Below the pieces are notes generated by a model. The model saw only the letters and a program-made list of their open reading frames with translations, ran no database searches and was not told the origin of the DNA. A DNA stretch of 64,000 nt from assembly GCF_023657595.1 (NCBI RefSeq), contig NZ_CP098323.1:3744001-3808000 (forward strand), read 5' to 3'. Positions 24,338-34,680 of this stretch are shown here, in pieces. Each line of letters starts with the position of its first letter. Position 1 is the stretch's first letter. This DNA is from Cytobacillus firmus. Lineage in GTDB: Bacteria; Bacillota; Bacilli; Bacillales; Cytobacillaceae. Made by a program: the position numbers and the translations under genes.

Positions 24338-26764
24338 TTAGCTATATTCTTTTTCCAAAAAATCATACGGTGTTATATTTCCCATTCCTATCATTGGATC
24401 GGATTGGAGAAGCTTTTCTTCGAGAGAAAGTGTTTCCGTAAGAGAAGCCTCAGTTGTATCTTCAAGCCCTGTTTCATCATTAAACAGGATTGCATCTCTC
24501 AGCTTTTCAGAAAGAGTGGTCAAGCGGGCCTGTTCATCCGCACGTTCCACACCCATTTTTAATGCATCTTCTTCGCCGCACAATATCAAAAATTGTCTGC
24601 TGCGGGTAATGGCGGTATAAAGGAGATTTCTTCTCAGCATCCTGTAATAGCTTTTAACAACAGGCATAATGACAATCGGAAATTCACTTCCCTGCGATTT
24701 ATGGACAGAGCAGCAGTAGGCATGAGTGATCTGGTTCAAATCCTGCCTTGTGTATGTAGCTTCCGCACCATCAAAGGATACGACAATCATATCCTGTTTT
24801 TCCGTATTTTCCTTTGCGTAAAAAATAGAAACAATTTCACCCATATCCCCGTTAAAAACATTGTTCTCAGGCTGGTTGACAAGCTGAAGGACCTTATCGC
24901 CAATTCTGTATTTCACATCACCAAAGGACAGCTCTTTCCTCGATCCATCGGGATTTGGATTCAGTATTTCCTGCAGTATTTCGTTTAGTCTGTCGATGCC
25001 TGCAGGTCCGCGGTACATTGGGGCAAGCACCTGAATATCTTTAGATGAATAACCTTTCTTTTTGGCATTAAGGACAACCTTTTCAACAACATCAGCAATT
25101 TGGCCCGGCTGGCATTTGATAAATGAACGGTCCGATTGCTGCGCAGTGATGTTCGCAGGAAGCTTGCCTTTTTTCATTTCATGTGCCAGTTCAATAATTG
25201 AAGACCCTTCAGCCTGCCTGTATATATCTGTTAAACGGACAGTTGGAATGCGTTCTGAGCGCAGAAGATCCTTCAAAACCTGGCCGGGACCCACTGAAGG
25301 CAGCTGGTCTTCATCACCAACCAGTATCACTTGCATATTTTCAGGAAGAGCCTTGAAAAGCTGATTTGCAAGCCAAACATCAACCATTGATGTTTCATCT
25401 ACAATTAAAATCCTGCCTTCCAGCGGACTCTCCTCGTGCCGGTCAAATCCTTCAGACCCATTCCATCCAAGAAGACGGTGAATCGTTACAGCTGGCAGCC
25501 CTGTTGATTCTGCCATCCGTTTTGCAGCCCTTCCTGTAGGGGCTGCCAGCAGGAAGGGAAAGGGCTCTTCCTTTTTATAATCTTTCAGTTCCAGGGAGCA
25601 GCCATGCAGCTCGGCATATAACTCAACAATCCCCTTAATAACGGTTGTTTTTCCTGTCCCCGGCCCGCCGGTCAATATCAGCATAGGAGACATAAGAGCT
25701 GTTTGAATGGCTTCCTTTTGAGTTGGGGCATATTGGACACCCAGGCGCTCCTCCAAATTTCCAAGGGCCAAAAGAAATTCCGACTCCGGAAACTGTTCAT
25801 CATACTGGGTTTGCTTGAGGATCCGCTTAATATTGGTTACTAGTCCTTTTTCGGAAAAATAAAGAGATGGAAGGAAAATTTTCTGGCCTTCAGCCATGAT
25901 CTTCCCTTCCTCTTCAAGCTTAATCAGTTCATTGGATATATCCTTGTATTCAATCAAATCACGTTTATTTTCTTCCAGCAGCTTCTTCACACTTTGCAGA
26001 AGAGGCTTTGCTTCAATATAAACATGGCCTGCCTGAATACTCTCCGTTTCAAGTATGTAGAGGCAGGCAGCTTTAATACGGTCAGGATGATTGCCTGATA
26101 TGCCAATTTGATATCCCAGCTCGTCAGCACGGCCAAAGCCGACCCCCTCTATATCCTCAACCAGCTTATAAGGGTTATTTTGAACGACTTCAATCGTCAT
26201 TTCTTTATACACCTGATAAATTCTCATGGAAAGCTGCGGTCCAAACCCATATTGATTAAGAGCGATCATGGCTTGCTCAAGGCCCTGGTGTTCCATCAGC
26301 GTATCGTAAAGCAATTTAGCTTTTTCAGGTGACAGCTTAGGAACATTATCGAGGAGGGACGGCTGGTTTAGAATACGAGTAATCGCATCTTCTCCAAGTG
26401 TCTCCACGATTTGCTCGGCTGTTTTCTTGCCAATCCCTTTAAATAATTCACTTGATAAATAATTGGCTACGCCTTGTTTCGTCTGGGGAAGATCTTTCCT
26501 GTAATGGCTTGCATGGAATTGGATGCCGAACTTAGGGTGGTCTTTGAATTCACCATAAAAAATATAGGTTTCATGCTCATGCATCTTTGGAAGATAGCCG
26601 GTAATGACCGCTTCTTTCTCATCATAAGAGTCATTCGTTTCATCAACCCTAATGCGCACAACCGTATATAAGTTTTGCTCATTATGAAAGATTGTGACCA
26701 GATGTCTGCCCTTTATGAACTTCCCCTGTTCGGCAAAAAGATCCATGGAATCCTGTTTTTCCAT
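24338..26764 (-). CDS. recD2: ATP-dependent 5'-3' DNA helicase RecD2 (YrrC)
   Basis: RecD-like SF1B helicase that works without RecBC and contributes to replication fork and mismatch-repair processes in Bacillus. The 808-residue protein has an N-terminal OB/HhH region (FKGIGKKTAEQIVETLG), Walker A GGPGTGKTT at about residue 365, Walker B VDETSMVD, the VGDEDQLPSVGPGQVL motif and the C-terminal helicase motif THAYCCSVHKSQGSEF. ATG 26764 has GGAGG at eight bases; an earlier ATG at 26770 is too close. yrrB lies just upstream. Confidence 0.96.
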   Translation of the reverse strand: MEKQDSMDLFAEQGKFIKGRHLVTIFHNEQNLYTVVRIRVDETNDSYDEKEAVITGYLPKMHEHETYIFYGEFKDHPKFGIQFHASHYRKDLPQTKQGVANYLSSELFKGIGKKTAEQIVETLGEDAITRILNQPSLLDNVPKLSPEKAKLLYDTLMEHQGLEQAMIALNQYGFGPQLSMRIYQVYKEMTIEVVQNNPYKLVEDIEGVGFGRADELGYQIGISGNHPDRIKAACLYILETESIQAGHVYIEAKPLLQSVKKLLEENKRDLIEYKDISNELIKLEEEGKIMAEGQKIFLPSLYFSEKGLVTNIKRILKQTQYDEQFPESEFLLALGNLEERLGVQYAPTQKEAIQTALMSPMLILTGGPGTGKTTVIKGIVELYAELHGCSLELKDYKKEEPFPFLLAAPTGRAAKRMAESTGLPAVTIHRLLGWNGSEGFDRHEESPLEGRILIVDETSMVDVWLANQLFKALPENMQVILVGDEDQLPSVGPGQVLKDLLRSERIPTVRLTDIYRQAEGSSIIELAHEMKKGKLPANITAQQSDRSFIKCQPGQIADVVEKVVLNAKKKGYSSKDIQVLAPMYRGPAGIDRLNEILQEILNPNPDGSRKELSFGDVKYRIGDKVLQLVNQPENNVFNGDMGEIVSIFYAKENTEKQDMIVVSFDGAEATYTRQDLNQITHAYCCSVHKSQGSEFPIVIMPVVKSYYRMLRRNLLYTAITRSRQFLILCGEEDALKMGVERADEQARLTTLSEKLRDAILFNDETGLEDTTEASLTETLSLEEKLLQSDPMIGMGNITPYDFLEKEYS

Positions 26765-26790
26765 TTCCATTCCCTCCCCTAAAAACAACT

Positions 26791-27456
26791 TTAATTCAAT
26801 TCACTGCCGCCCTTTTCAATCAGCTTTTTTCCGTAGCCAGCAAGCATATGGTCCGGCTGAATTTCCAGTGCCTTATTAAAGTAAGCAAGTGCTTCATTTT
26901 CGTCTTCCTTAAATCCATATGCTACTCCAAGATTATAATAAGCATCTGCATGCTCCGGCTCAATTTCTATGCACTTTTTCATCTGCCCGATCGCTTCATC
27001 AATGTAATCCAGCTGTGCCAGGCATAATCCATATTGGAAATGTGCTTCGGCGTCATTTTCATTCAGCTCCGCACTTCGCTGCAAATAAGGCAAAGCCAGT
27101 CTGCCCTGGTCAAGGGCTGTAAGGGACATGCCAAGCATGAAGAAATTATCTGCAGTTTCCAGGCCTTTTTGCAGTGCTGTTTCAAACATCTTTTTAGCTT
27201 CGTCAAACTGCTGTAATTCATAATATAAATTCCCCGCACTGTAGTAAGCAGCACCGGCATTTTCATCAAGTCCTATTGCTTTCTCATAGAACTTCAGCGC
27301 TTTCTCGTTTTCTCCTACGGCAGATAACACATTTCCAAAGTTAATATATGAAACAGGATCTGAAGGATTCTCTTCAATTGCTTCCATAAAAACCTTCGCT
27401 GCTTCTTCCCATTTTCCTTCTTGCATATATTGAATACCCATTTGGTTTTTATCCAT
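26791..27456 (-). CDS. yrrB: Tetratricopeptide repeat protein (YrrB)
   Basis: The 221-residue soluble protein is built of about six TPR units, for example PVSYINFGNVLSAVGENEKALKFYEKAIGL, AAYYSAGNLYYELQQFDEAKKMFETAL and ADAYYNLGVAYGFKEDENEALAYFNKAL. TPRs mediate protein-protein contacts. B. subtilis YrrB has the same place between mnmA and recD2. No binding partner is evident. Confidence 0.92.
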   Translation of the reverse strand: MDKNQMGIQYMQEGKWEEAAKVFMEAIEENPSDPVSYINFGNVLSAVGENEKALKFYEKAIGLDENAGAAYYSAGNLYYELQQFDEAKKMFETALQKGLETADNFFMLGMSLTALDQGRLALPYLQRSAELNENDAEAHFQYGLCLAQLDYIDEAIGQMKKCIEIEPEHADAYYNLGVAYGFKEDENEALAYFNKALEIQPDHMLAGYGKKLIEKGGSELN

Positions 27457-27530
27457 TATCCATCACTCCATTCAAATCAAAGTATAGCATATTTGAATTC
27501 ACCTTTTCCGCTGTCTTCTATTCCAGTAAT

Positions 27531-27560
27531 AAAACCCCGATCCTTTGATAAGAATCGGGG
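27531..27560 (-). terminator. mnmA terminator
   Basis: CCCCGAT and ATCGGGG form a 7-bp stem around a 12-base loop (partly paired), followed by TTTTATT on the minus strand. Confidence 0.78.
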
Positions 27561-27572
27561 TCCAGTCTTTTC

Positions 27573-28706
<1,134 letters not shown>

Positions 28707-28747
28707 TCAGAAACCACGCTATGACGTGCATGTTTCCATTATCTTAT

Positions 28748-29890
28748 CTATTTAGCCAGCCGTTTCACGATTTTGGCTGTTTGTTCTGCTGCTTGTTCGA
28801 CTTGTTCTTTTGTATTAAAAAGGCCGAAGCTGAAACGGATGGAATTTTGCAGTTTATCTGATCCTTTTCCAAACATGCCGACAAGGACGTGGGATGGTTC
28901 GATGGAGCCAGCAGTACAGGCCGACCCGCTTGATGCTGCTATTCCAGCCAAATCAAGATTAACCAGCATGGCTTCAACATTTGTTCCGGGAAAGCTTAAG
29001 TTTAAAACATGAGGGAGGGAATAATCAAGCAATCCGTTCAGCTCAAAAACAGCATCTTCCTGCTTCATTTTATCCATGAACAGCATCTTAAAAGAATGCA
29101 GCTCTTCCCGCTTTGCTTCCATCTCCTTCTGAGAGATCCGGACAGCCTCCTGGAAGCCTGCAATAGAAGGAACATTTTCCGTTCCTGCCCGCCGCTTCCT
29201 TTCTTGTTCACCCCCAAAAAGCCGTGAAGCAAGCTTCACATCAGGATGGGCGTATAAAAAGCCGATTCCTTTTGGGCCATTGATTTTATGGGCGGAGACG
29301 GAAAGCAAATCCACTCTCAATTCCTGCACATCAATTTTTTCAATTCCATAAGCCTGTACAGCATCGGTATGGAATTTCGCAGGATGCTCTTCCAATAACC
29401 CGCCTATTTCCTTAATCGGCTGAAGAGTCCCTATTTCATTATTTCCGTACATGATAGTTACAAGTATGGTATCCTCCCGCAAAGCATCTTCTACGTCCTT
29501 TACAGAAACACGCCCATTTAAATCAACAGGCAAATACGTTACCTCAAAGCCCTGTCTTTCAAGCTCCTCACATGCATGCAAAACCGCATGATGTTCAATT
29601 TGAGTTGTGATAATGTGGTTGCCCCTATGGCGGCAGGATTCAGCCGTTCCAAAAATCGCATGATTATCTGCTTCTGTTCCGCCGCCTGTAAAAATAATGT
29701 CATTGGCTTTTGCCCCAATACTGTTTGCTAAAGCAGATCTTGCTTCATCGACAATATGGCGTGCACTCCGTCCGAAATGATGAATGCTTGAGGGATTTCC
29801 ATATTCAGATTTCATGATTTCAGTCATCCGTTCAATCACTTCAGGGTGCATTGGCGAAGTTGCGGCATGGTCAAGGTATATTCTTTCCAA
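28748..29890 (-). CDS. yrvO: Cysteine desulfurase, IscS/NifS type (YrvO)
   Basis: PLP enzyme that forms a persulfide from cysteine; in B. subtilis YrvO is the dedicated sulfur donor for MnmA. The 380-residue protein has YLDHAATSPMH, HHAVLHACE, the PLP lysine in SVSAHKINGPKGIGFLY and the active cysteine loop SSGSACTAGS. TTG 29890 follows AGTAGGTG. The cymR-yrvO-mnmA order puts sulfur control, mobilisation and tRNA thiolation together. Confidence 0.94.
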   Translation of the reverse strand: MERIYLDHAATSPMHPEVIERMTEIMKSEYGNPSSIHHFGRSARHIVDEARSALANSIGAKANDIIFTGGGTEADNHAIFGTAESCRHRGNHIITTQIEHHAVLHACEELERQGFEVTYLPVDLNGRVSVKDVEDALREDTILVTIMYGNNEIGTLQPIKEIGGLLEEHPAKFHTDAVQAYGIEKIDVQELRVDLLSVSAHKINGPKGIGFLYAHPDVKLASRLFGGEQERKRRAGTENVPSIAGFQEAVRISQKEMEAKREELHSFKMLFMDKMKQEDAVFELNGLLDYSLPHVLNLSFPGTNVEAMLVNLDLAGIAASSGSACTAGSIEPSHVLVGMFGKGSDKLQNSIRFSFGLFNTKEQVEQAAEQTAKIVKRLAK

Positions 29891-29957
29891 ATTATTTCAC
29901 CTACTTCATTTCATCCTGCTGCTTTATTTTCAACAAAAATTATTCCCTGATTATGAC

Positions 29958-30377
29958 CTAAATATAAAACATATAGGCATCCGATTCTCCGGTATCTGTA
30001 TGGCTGGCAAGATCTTCAAGCGTTGTGTTATCAAGCACATCTTTCACAGCATCACGAATTCGCATCCAAAGTTCTCTCTTTGCAGGCTCCTCATCTTCAA
30101 TTCCTTCCACTGGACTAATCGGTCCTTCCAGAACTCTGATGATATCCCCGGCGGTAATTTTTGTCGGCTCTTTGCCTAAAATATATCCGCCGTATGCACC
30201 GCGGATACTTTTAACAAGGCCGGCGTTTCGAAGCGGAGCAATAAGCTGCTCCAGATAATGCTCAGACAGGTCATTCGTCTGGGCAATCGATTTTAACGAA
30301 GTGGGACCTTCCCCATGCTTTTTAGCTAATTCAATCATTATAGTTAAACCATAACGGCCTTTAGTAGATATTTTCAT
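29958..30377 (-). CDS. cymR: Cysteine metabolism repressor CymR (Rrf2 family)
   Basis: Winged-helix repressor of cysteine and sulfur uptake genes, acting with CysK in B. subtilis. The 139-residue protein is nearly identical in pattern to B. subtilis CymR: MKISTKGRYGLTIMIELAKK, the recognition helix SEHYLEQLIAPLRNAGLV and wing IRGAYGGYILGK. It has no Fe-S cysteines, which fits CymR rather than IscR. Its start codon overlaps the stop of the upstream membrane gene (TGATG), so the two are translationally coupled. Confidence 0.96.
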   Translation of the reverse strand: MKISTKGRYGLTIMIELAKKHGEGPTSLKSIAQTNDLSEHYLEQLIAPLRNAGLVKSIRGAYGGYILGKEPTKITAGDIIRVLEGPISPVEGIEDEEPAKRELWMRIRDAVKDVLDNTTLEDLASHTDTGESDAYMFYI

Positions 30378-31063
30378 CAGCTTGCACCTCTATCCTTTTC
30401 TTTAAGCATTTGATTCGAATAAATATCCTTTTCTTTAAGCTTTGCCAAAAACCGGTCAGTTAAAGCCTGGCATTGCGGCAAAGCTGCTCCGACAATCGGC
30501 CCGACTGCCAAACTGAGTACAATGGTGCCCCAAAAAACAGGTCCTCCCAGCTGCCATCCAACTGTCAGCACAGCAATTTCCATTAAGACTCTGACATTTC
30601 TAACCTTCCAGCCAGTTTTTGCTGTCAATGCAATCATCAGGCTATCCCTCGGCCCCGCTCCGAGCTGAGCCGAAATATACATCCCCATCCCATAGCAATA
30701 AACAACTATACCAAAACCAAACATGGCCATTTTCCCTGCAAGACCATTTGGCGTCTGCATAAATGGCAAAAGCAAATAGGCGTCAATAAACAGACCAATC
30801 AGTATCATATTCAAGAATGCACCGGCCTGTGGAAATTCCTTTGAAATTAGTGCTGCAGCAGCTAATATGATAATCCCGACAATGATGGACCAGCTGCCTA
30901 TCGTCAGTCCAAGCTGGTAGTACAGCCCAACATGCAGAACATCCCAGGGGGTTGCCCCTATATCAGCCACTATTAACAAAACAATACCCAGGCTCATGAC
31001 AAGCAGTCCTGTTAGATACACCAAAAACCTGGGACCGATTTGCCCTTTATTTTTCAGTAACAT
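30377..31063 (-). CDS. YczE/YyaS/YitT family membrane protein
   Basis: A 228-residue integral membrane protein with about five or six helices and the family's GATPWDVLHVGL and GAGPRDSLMIAL repeats. Members are unassigned; YczE itself is needed for full surfactin production in B. subtilis. The one-base overlap with cymR suggests joint expression, perhaps marking a sulfur-compound transporter, but that is inference. The start at ATG 31063 has a GGGGAG site about ten bases upstream. Confidence 0.82.
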   Translation of the reverse strand: MLLKNKGQIGPRFLVYLTGLLVMSLGIVLLIVADIGATPWDVLHVGLYYQLGLTIGSWSIIVGIIILAAAALISKEFPQAGAFLNMILIGLFIDAYLLLPFMQTPNGLAGKMAMFGFGIVVYCYGMGMYISAQLGAGPRDSLMIALTAKTGWKVRNVRVLMEIAVLTVGWQLGGPVFWGTIVLSLAVGPIVGAALPQCQALTDRFLAKLKEKDIYSNQMLKEKDRGAS

Positions 31064-31315
31064 GTCCCCAACGCTCCCCGCATGACCTGCAAAAATATAT
31101 TAAGTTTTAATCCTTAGTAAGATTATAGACTTTTGACATTATAGCATATTTTAGGGAGAAAAGGGGCGCGAGGGATTGAATCCCGGACGCTGGCAATGGC
31201 GGTCTAATTGATTTCGCAGCAGGAAATGTTATGGTATCTTAAATAGAAAGCGGAAGCTTTGCTGAAAATTGATAGGCAGACTGCAAACTGCCGGCAAAAG
31301 GCTGGAGTGATAACT

Positions 31316-32581
31316 TTGAACATTAAACCTCTTGCATTCCGGATGAGGCCGAGAACGATAGATGAAATCATCGGCCAGGAGCATCTTGTTTCAGAAGGAA
31401 AAATTATTTATCGCATGGTGCAGGCTAAGCAGCTCTCATCGATGATTCTGTATGGGCCTCCAGGTATAGGCAAGACGTCGATTGCAAGTGCCATTGCTGG
31501 AAGCACCAAATATGCTTTCCGCACTTTAAATGCAGTGACTAATAATAAAAAAGATATGGAAGTGGTAGCGGCAGAGGCAAAAATGTCGGGTAAGGTCATT
31601 CTGCTGCTGGATGAAGTCCATAGGCTTGATAAAGGCAAACAGGATTTTCTGCTCCCCTATCTGGAAAACGGCAGCATCACTTTAATTGGCGCCACAACCA
31701 GTAACCCATATCATGCAATAAACCCTGCGATCAGAAGCCGGTGTCAAATTTTTGAACTGAAGCCGCTTTCTGCAGATGAAATAAAAAAAGCACTGGCAAG
31801 AGCCTTGCAGGATAAGGAACGGGGCCTCGGCAATAAACAAACCGATGTTACCGATAAAGCTCTAACTCATCTGGCCACTGCTTCAAATGGGGATGTCAGA
31901 AGCTCGCTTAATGCCTTGGAACTGGCTGTGCTTTCAACAAAAGAGGATGAAGAAGGCATCATTAAAATTGACTTGTCCGTTGCCGAGGAATGCATTCAGC
32001 GCAAAAGCTTTACACACGATAAAGATGGGGATGCCCATTACGATGTATTATCCGGCTTTCAAAAGTCTATCCGCGGAAGCGACGTAAATGCTGCGCTTCA
32101 CTATTTGGGCAGGTTAATTGAAGCAGGCGATCTGCAGAGCATAAGCAGAAGACTGCTGGTTATTGCCTATGAAGATATCGGCCTGGCATCACCCCAAGCC
32201 GGAGCCAGGACTCTCGCAGCCGTCGAAACAGCCGAAAGAATTGGATTTCCGGAAGCAAGGATACCGCTTGCAAATGCGGTCATAGAGCTTTGCTTGTCTC
32301 CAAAATCCAATTCTGCATACAAAGCTTTGGATTCTGCCATTGCAGATATTCGAGCAGGCAAAAGCGGTGAAGTCCCCGATCATCTGAAGGACGCCCACTA
32401 CAAAGGAGCAAAAGAGCTCGGAAGAGGCATTGGTTATCTGTACCCTCATGATTATGAAACGGGCTGGGTCAAACAGCAGTACTTGCCGGACAGAATAAAA
32501 AACAAGGTATATTATCAGCCTAAGAAAACAGGCAAATTTGAACAGGCATTAGCATCAATTTATGAAAAACTCCTTAAATAG
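31316..32581 (+). CDS. rarA: Replication-associated recombination protein RarA (MgsA/YrvN)
   Basis: AAA+ ATPase that acts at stalled forks with SSB. The 421-residue protein has Walker A GPPGIGKTS at about residue 46, Walker B LLLDEVHR, sensor ATTSNPY and the C-terminal tetramerisation domain (RIPLANAVIELCLSPKSNSAYKALD). TTG 31316 is six bases after GGAGTG and gives the same length as the B. subtilis protein; upstream in-frame starts lack a ribosome site. It is one of the few plus-strand genes in this block. Confidence 0.95.
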   Translation: MNIKPLAFRMRPRTIDEIIGQEHLVSEGKIIYRMVQAKQLSSMILYGPPGIGKTSIASAIAGSTKYAFRTLNAVTNNKKDMEVVAAEAKMSGKVILLLDEVHRLDKGKQDFLLPYLENGSITLIGATTSNPYHAINPAIRSRCQIFELKPLSADEIKKALARALQDKERGLGNKQTDVTDKALTHLATASNGDVRSSLNALELAVLSTKEDEEGIIKIDLSVAEECIQRKSFTHDKDGDAHYDVLSGFQKSIRGSDVNAALHYLGRLIEAGDLQSISRRLLVIAYEDIGLASPQAGARTLAAVETAERIGFPEARIPLANAVIELCLSPKSNSAYKALDSAIADIRAGKSGEVPDHLKDAHYKGAKELGRGIGYLYPHDYETGWVKQQYLPDRIKNKVYYQPKKTGKFEQALASIYEKLLK

Positions 32582-32582
32582 C

Positions 32583-32612
32583 AAAAGGTCTGGCTATGAT
32601 GCCAGACCTTTT
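32583..32612. terminator. Bidirectional terminator after rarA
   Basis: AAAAGGTCTGGC and GCCAGACCTTTT form a perfect 12-bp stem with a 6-base loop between two convergent genes. Confidence 0.92.
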
Positions 32613-32623
32613 CTTATTTACTT

Positions 32624-33583
32624 CTAAGCAGAAACATCTCTTTTATTAAATACATAAAATGCAAGCACCTGGAAAAGCAGGAAGTAGATAAGAATAATCA
32701 TGATCGAAAAGCCAAACGTCATTCCCTGAACCATTGGCACTCCTTCAAAATATTGAAGAAGATCTGTATTGGCAAAAAGGCTGTACTTTGCCCAATCATA
32801 CTTCATGGCAATCAGTCTTGTGACTTGTCCTCCCATAAACATCAGAAACAGAGAAAGTCCTATTGCCAGAGAGCTATTCCTGAAAACTGCCGAAATCATA
32901 AAAGCCATGGTTGCAAGCATAAGCATGTTAATGGATTTAAGGCCATAATAAGCTATCAGATGAAGTCCCATGCTTTGTTCTCCCACAGTGCCATTGTAAT
33001 AATATAAATAAGGAATTACTTTTTCAGGGAATCCAAAGAGGAGCCCGCCCAGAAGTGCTGAAAATCCGAAGAGGACGGAAAGCAGCATCACACCAAATAT
33101 AATCACGGTAATATACTTTGCTCCTAGGATTTTCACTCTTTTGATAGGCCTAATCAAAAGCAGTTTGATGGTTCCCCAGCTAAACTCACTTGCCACAATC
33201 CCTCCGGCAATGATGATGGTAAACAAGCCGGCAAATTCAATCAGCTGTGAGGTATCGGATACAAATCCCCAGACAGAATATTCCTCATTCGGTGAAATAT
33301 CATGCTGAATTCGGTATTCATTAAGGGCAATCTCCCTCTGATACTGTTCCTTCATATCTCTGGGAACCGTATCTCCCATCTCTTCAAGCTGTTTTTGATA
33401 GCTTTCGTTTTGAGTCTGCAAACCCCTTTTCCATTCCGTATTATCCGGGACCGTCCCCCCGCTTTCCTGATATTTTATAAAAGCGCCTGCAACAGTCGTC
33501 ATGATTAAAAGCAGTCCAATCATGACATAAGTCCCTGGACGCCTAAAAATCTTCATCCATTCATTTTGAATCAGTCCGAGCAT
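32624..33583 (-). CDS. ABC-2 type transporter permease
   Basis: The 319-residue permease has one N-terminal helix (about residues 18-38), a roughly 100-residue extracytoplasmic loop, then five helices, the layout of bacitracin/lantibiotic-type ABC-2 exporters. ATG 33583 (MLGLIQNEWMKIFRRPGTYV) has GGAGG at eight bases; GTG 33592 overlaps it. The start lies inside the last codons of the ATPase gene, so the two are coupled. Substrate unknown; antibiotic export, sodium export or immunity are all possible. Confidence 0.88.
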   Translation of the reverse strand: MLGLIQNEWMKIFRRPGTYVMIGLLLIMTTVAGAFIKYQESGGTVPDNTEWKRGLQTQNESYQKQLEEMGDTVPRDMKEQYQREIALNEYRIQHDISPNEEYSVWGFVSDTSQLIEFAGLFTIIIAGGIVASEFSWGTIKLLLIRPIKRVKILGAKYITVIIFGVMLLSVLFGFSALLGGLLFGFPEKVIPYLYYYNGTVGEQSMGLHLIAYYGLKSINMLMLATMAFMISAVFRNSSLAIGLSLFLMFMGGQVTRLIAMKYDWAKYSLFANTDLLQYFEGVPMVQGMTFGFSIMIILIYFLLFQVLAFYVFNKRDVSA

Positions 33584-34502
33584 GTTCGGCACCTCCCTTG
33601 TACTCAGTAACTTCCAGGAAGCGATCTTCCAATGTTTTGGTTACTTCACGGACAGCAAAAATATTAATATCTTTCCGGACCAACCCCTTTACCATCTCAG
33701 GTATGCGTTCACGGACGAGCGGAAGGTACACTCTGTTTTCTGTGACTTGTATAGGCAATTCAGGGTATAAATCCTTTAACATTTTTTGTGCTATATCAGG
33801 GTCATCCACTTCTACTTCATAAACTTTTTCTTTCCCCTGCACAAAATCACTGATGTGCTGAACATCAATCAACTTCCCGTTTTGAATAATGCCGATTCTA
33901 TCGCACATCATTTCCATTTCAGATAATAAGTGGCTGGAAACAATGACAGCCATTTCTCTGTCTCTCGCTAGCATCCTCAGGTGATCCCGAATCTCCCTGA
34001 TGCCTGCCGGATCAAGCCCATTCGTAGGCTCATCCAGAACGAGGATTTTGGGATCATGCAAAAGACACTGCGCCAGACCAAGTCTCTGCCTCATTCCAAG
34101 AGAGTATGTCCTCACTTTATCATGAATCCGATCAGTCAGGCCTACCAGCTCGACAGTCTCATCAATCTTCTCCTTAGTCACTCCTTTTGACATTCGTGCA
34201 TAATGGATTAGATTTTGATAACCTGATAAAAACTTATACATCTCAGGATTTTCTACAATGGCTCCAATATGGGAAACTGCCTTTTCAAAATCTGTTTTAA
34301 TGCTGCTGCCGAGAATTTTTATGTCACCGGAAGTAATGCCGATCAAACCCACCAGCATTCGAATAGTGGTGGTTTTACCAGCACCGTTTGGGCCAAGGAA
34401 ACCAAATACCTCTCCCTTTTTCACGTCAAAGCTGACAGAATCAATTATTGTTTTTCCTTTTATCACTTTTGTAACTTCCTGTATTTCTACAAGAACATCC
34501 AT
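33561..34502 (-). CDS. ABC transporter ATP-binding protein
   Basis: The 313-residue ATPase has Walker A GPNGAGKTTT near residue 41, signature YSLGMRQRLGLAQ (YSxGM type), Walker B ILVLDEPTNGLDP, the H-loop SSHLL and a C-terminal dimerisation extension typical of BcrA/NatA-like exporters. ATG 34502 is eight bases from GGGAGGAGG; a longer frame reaching 34628 has no ribosome site. It overlaps the permease by 23 bases. Confidence 0.9.
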   Translation of the reverse strand: MDVLVEIQEVTKVIKGKTIIDSVSFDVKKGEVFGFLGPNGAGKTTTIRMLVGLIGITSGDIKILGSSIKTDFEKAVSHIGAIVENPEMYKFLSGYQNLIHYARMSKGVTKEKIDETVELVGLTDRIHDKVRTYSLGMRQRLGLAQCLLHDPKILVLDEPTNGLDPAGIREIRDHLRMLARDREMAVIVSSHLLSEMEMMCDRIGIIQNGKLIDVQHISDFVQGKEKVYEVEVDDPDIAQKMLKDLYPELPIQVTENRVYLPLVRERIPEMVKGLVRKDINIFAVREVTKTLEDRFLEVTEYKGGAEHARTDSK

Positions 34503-34680
34503 GTATTCATCCTCCTCCCAGCTAATAATGTTTTGTCCATTTTGCAGACATCTTTTAAGGCCGGGATCAAAATTAGATTTGCTCCTTGCTATTTTACCTT
34601 TCACCAGCTGAGAATGGAATATTTTCATCTATTAAGGTGACGATAAACCTAACAATCGTATTTTCGAGGTGATCAAAGAA

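Noticed and set aside
31130-31260. Possible tRNA-like or regulatory sequence before rarA (GGGATTGAATCCCGG)
   Set aside because: The sequence has one small inverted repeat but no cloverleaf and no terminator tract; I could not support any RNA gene.
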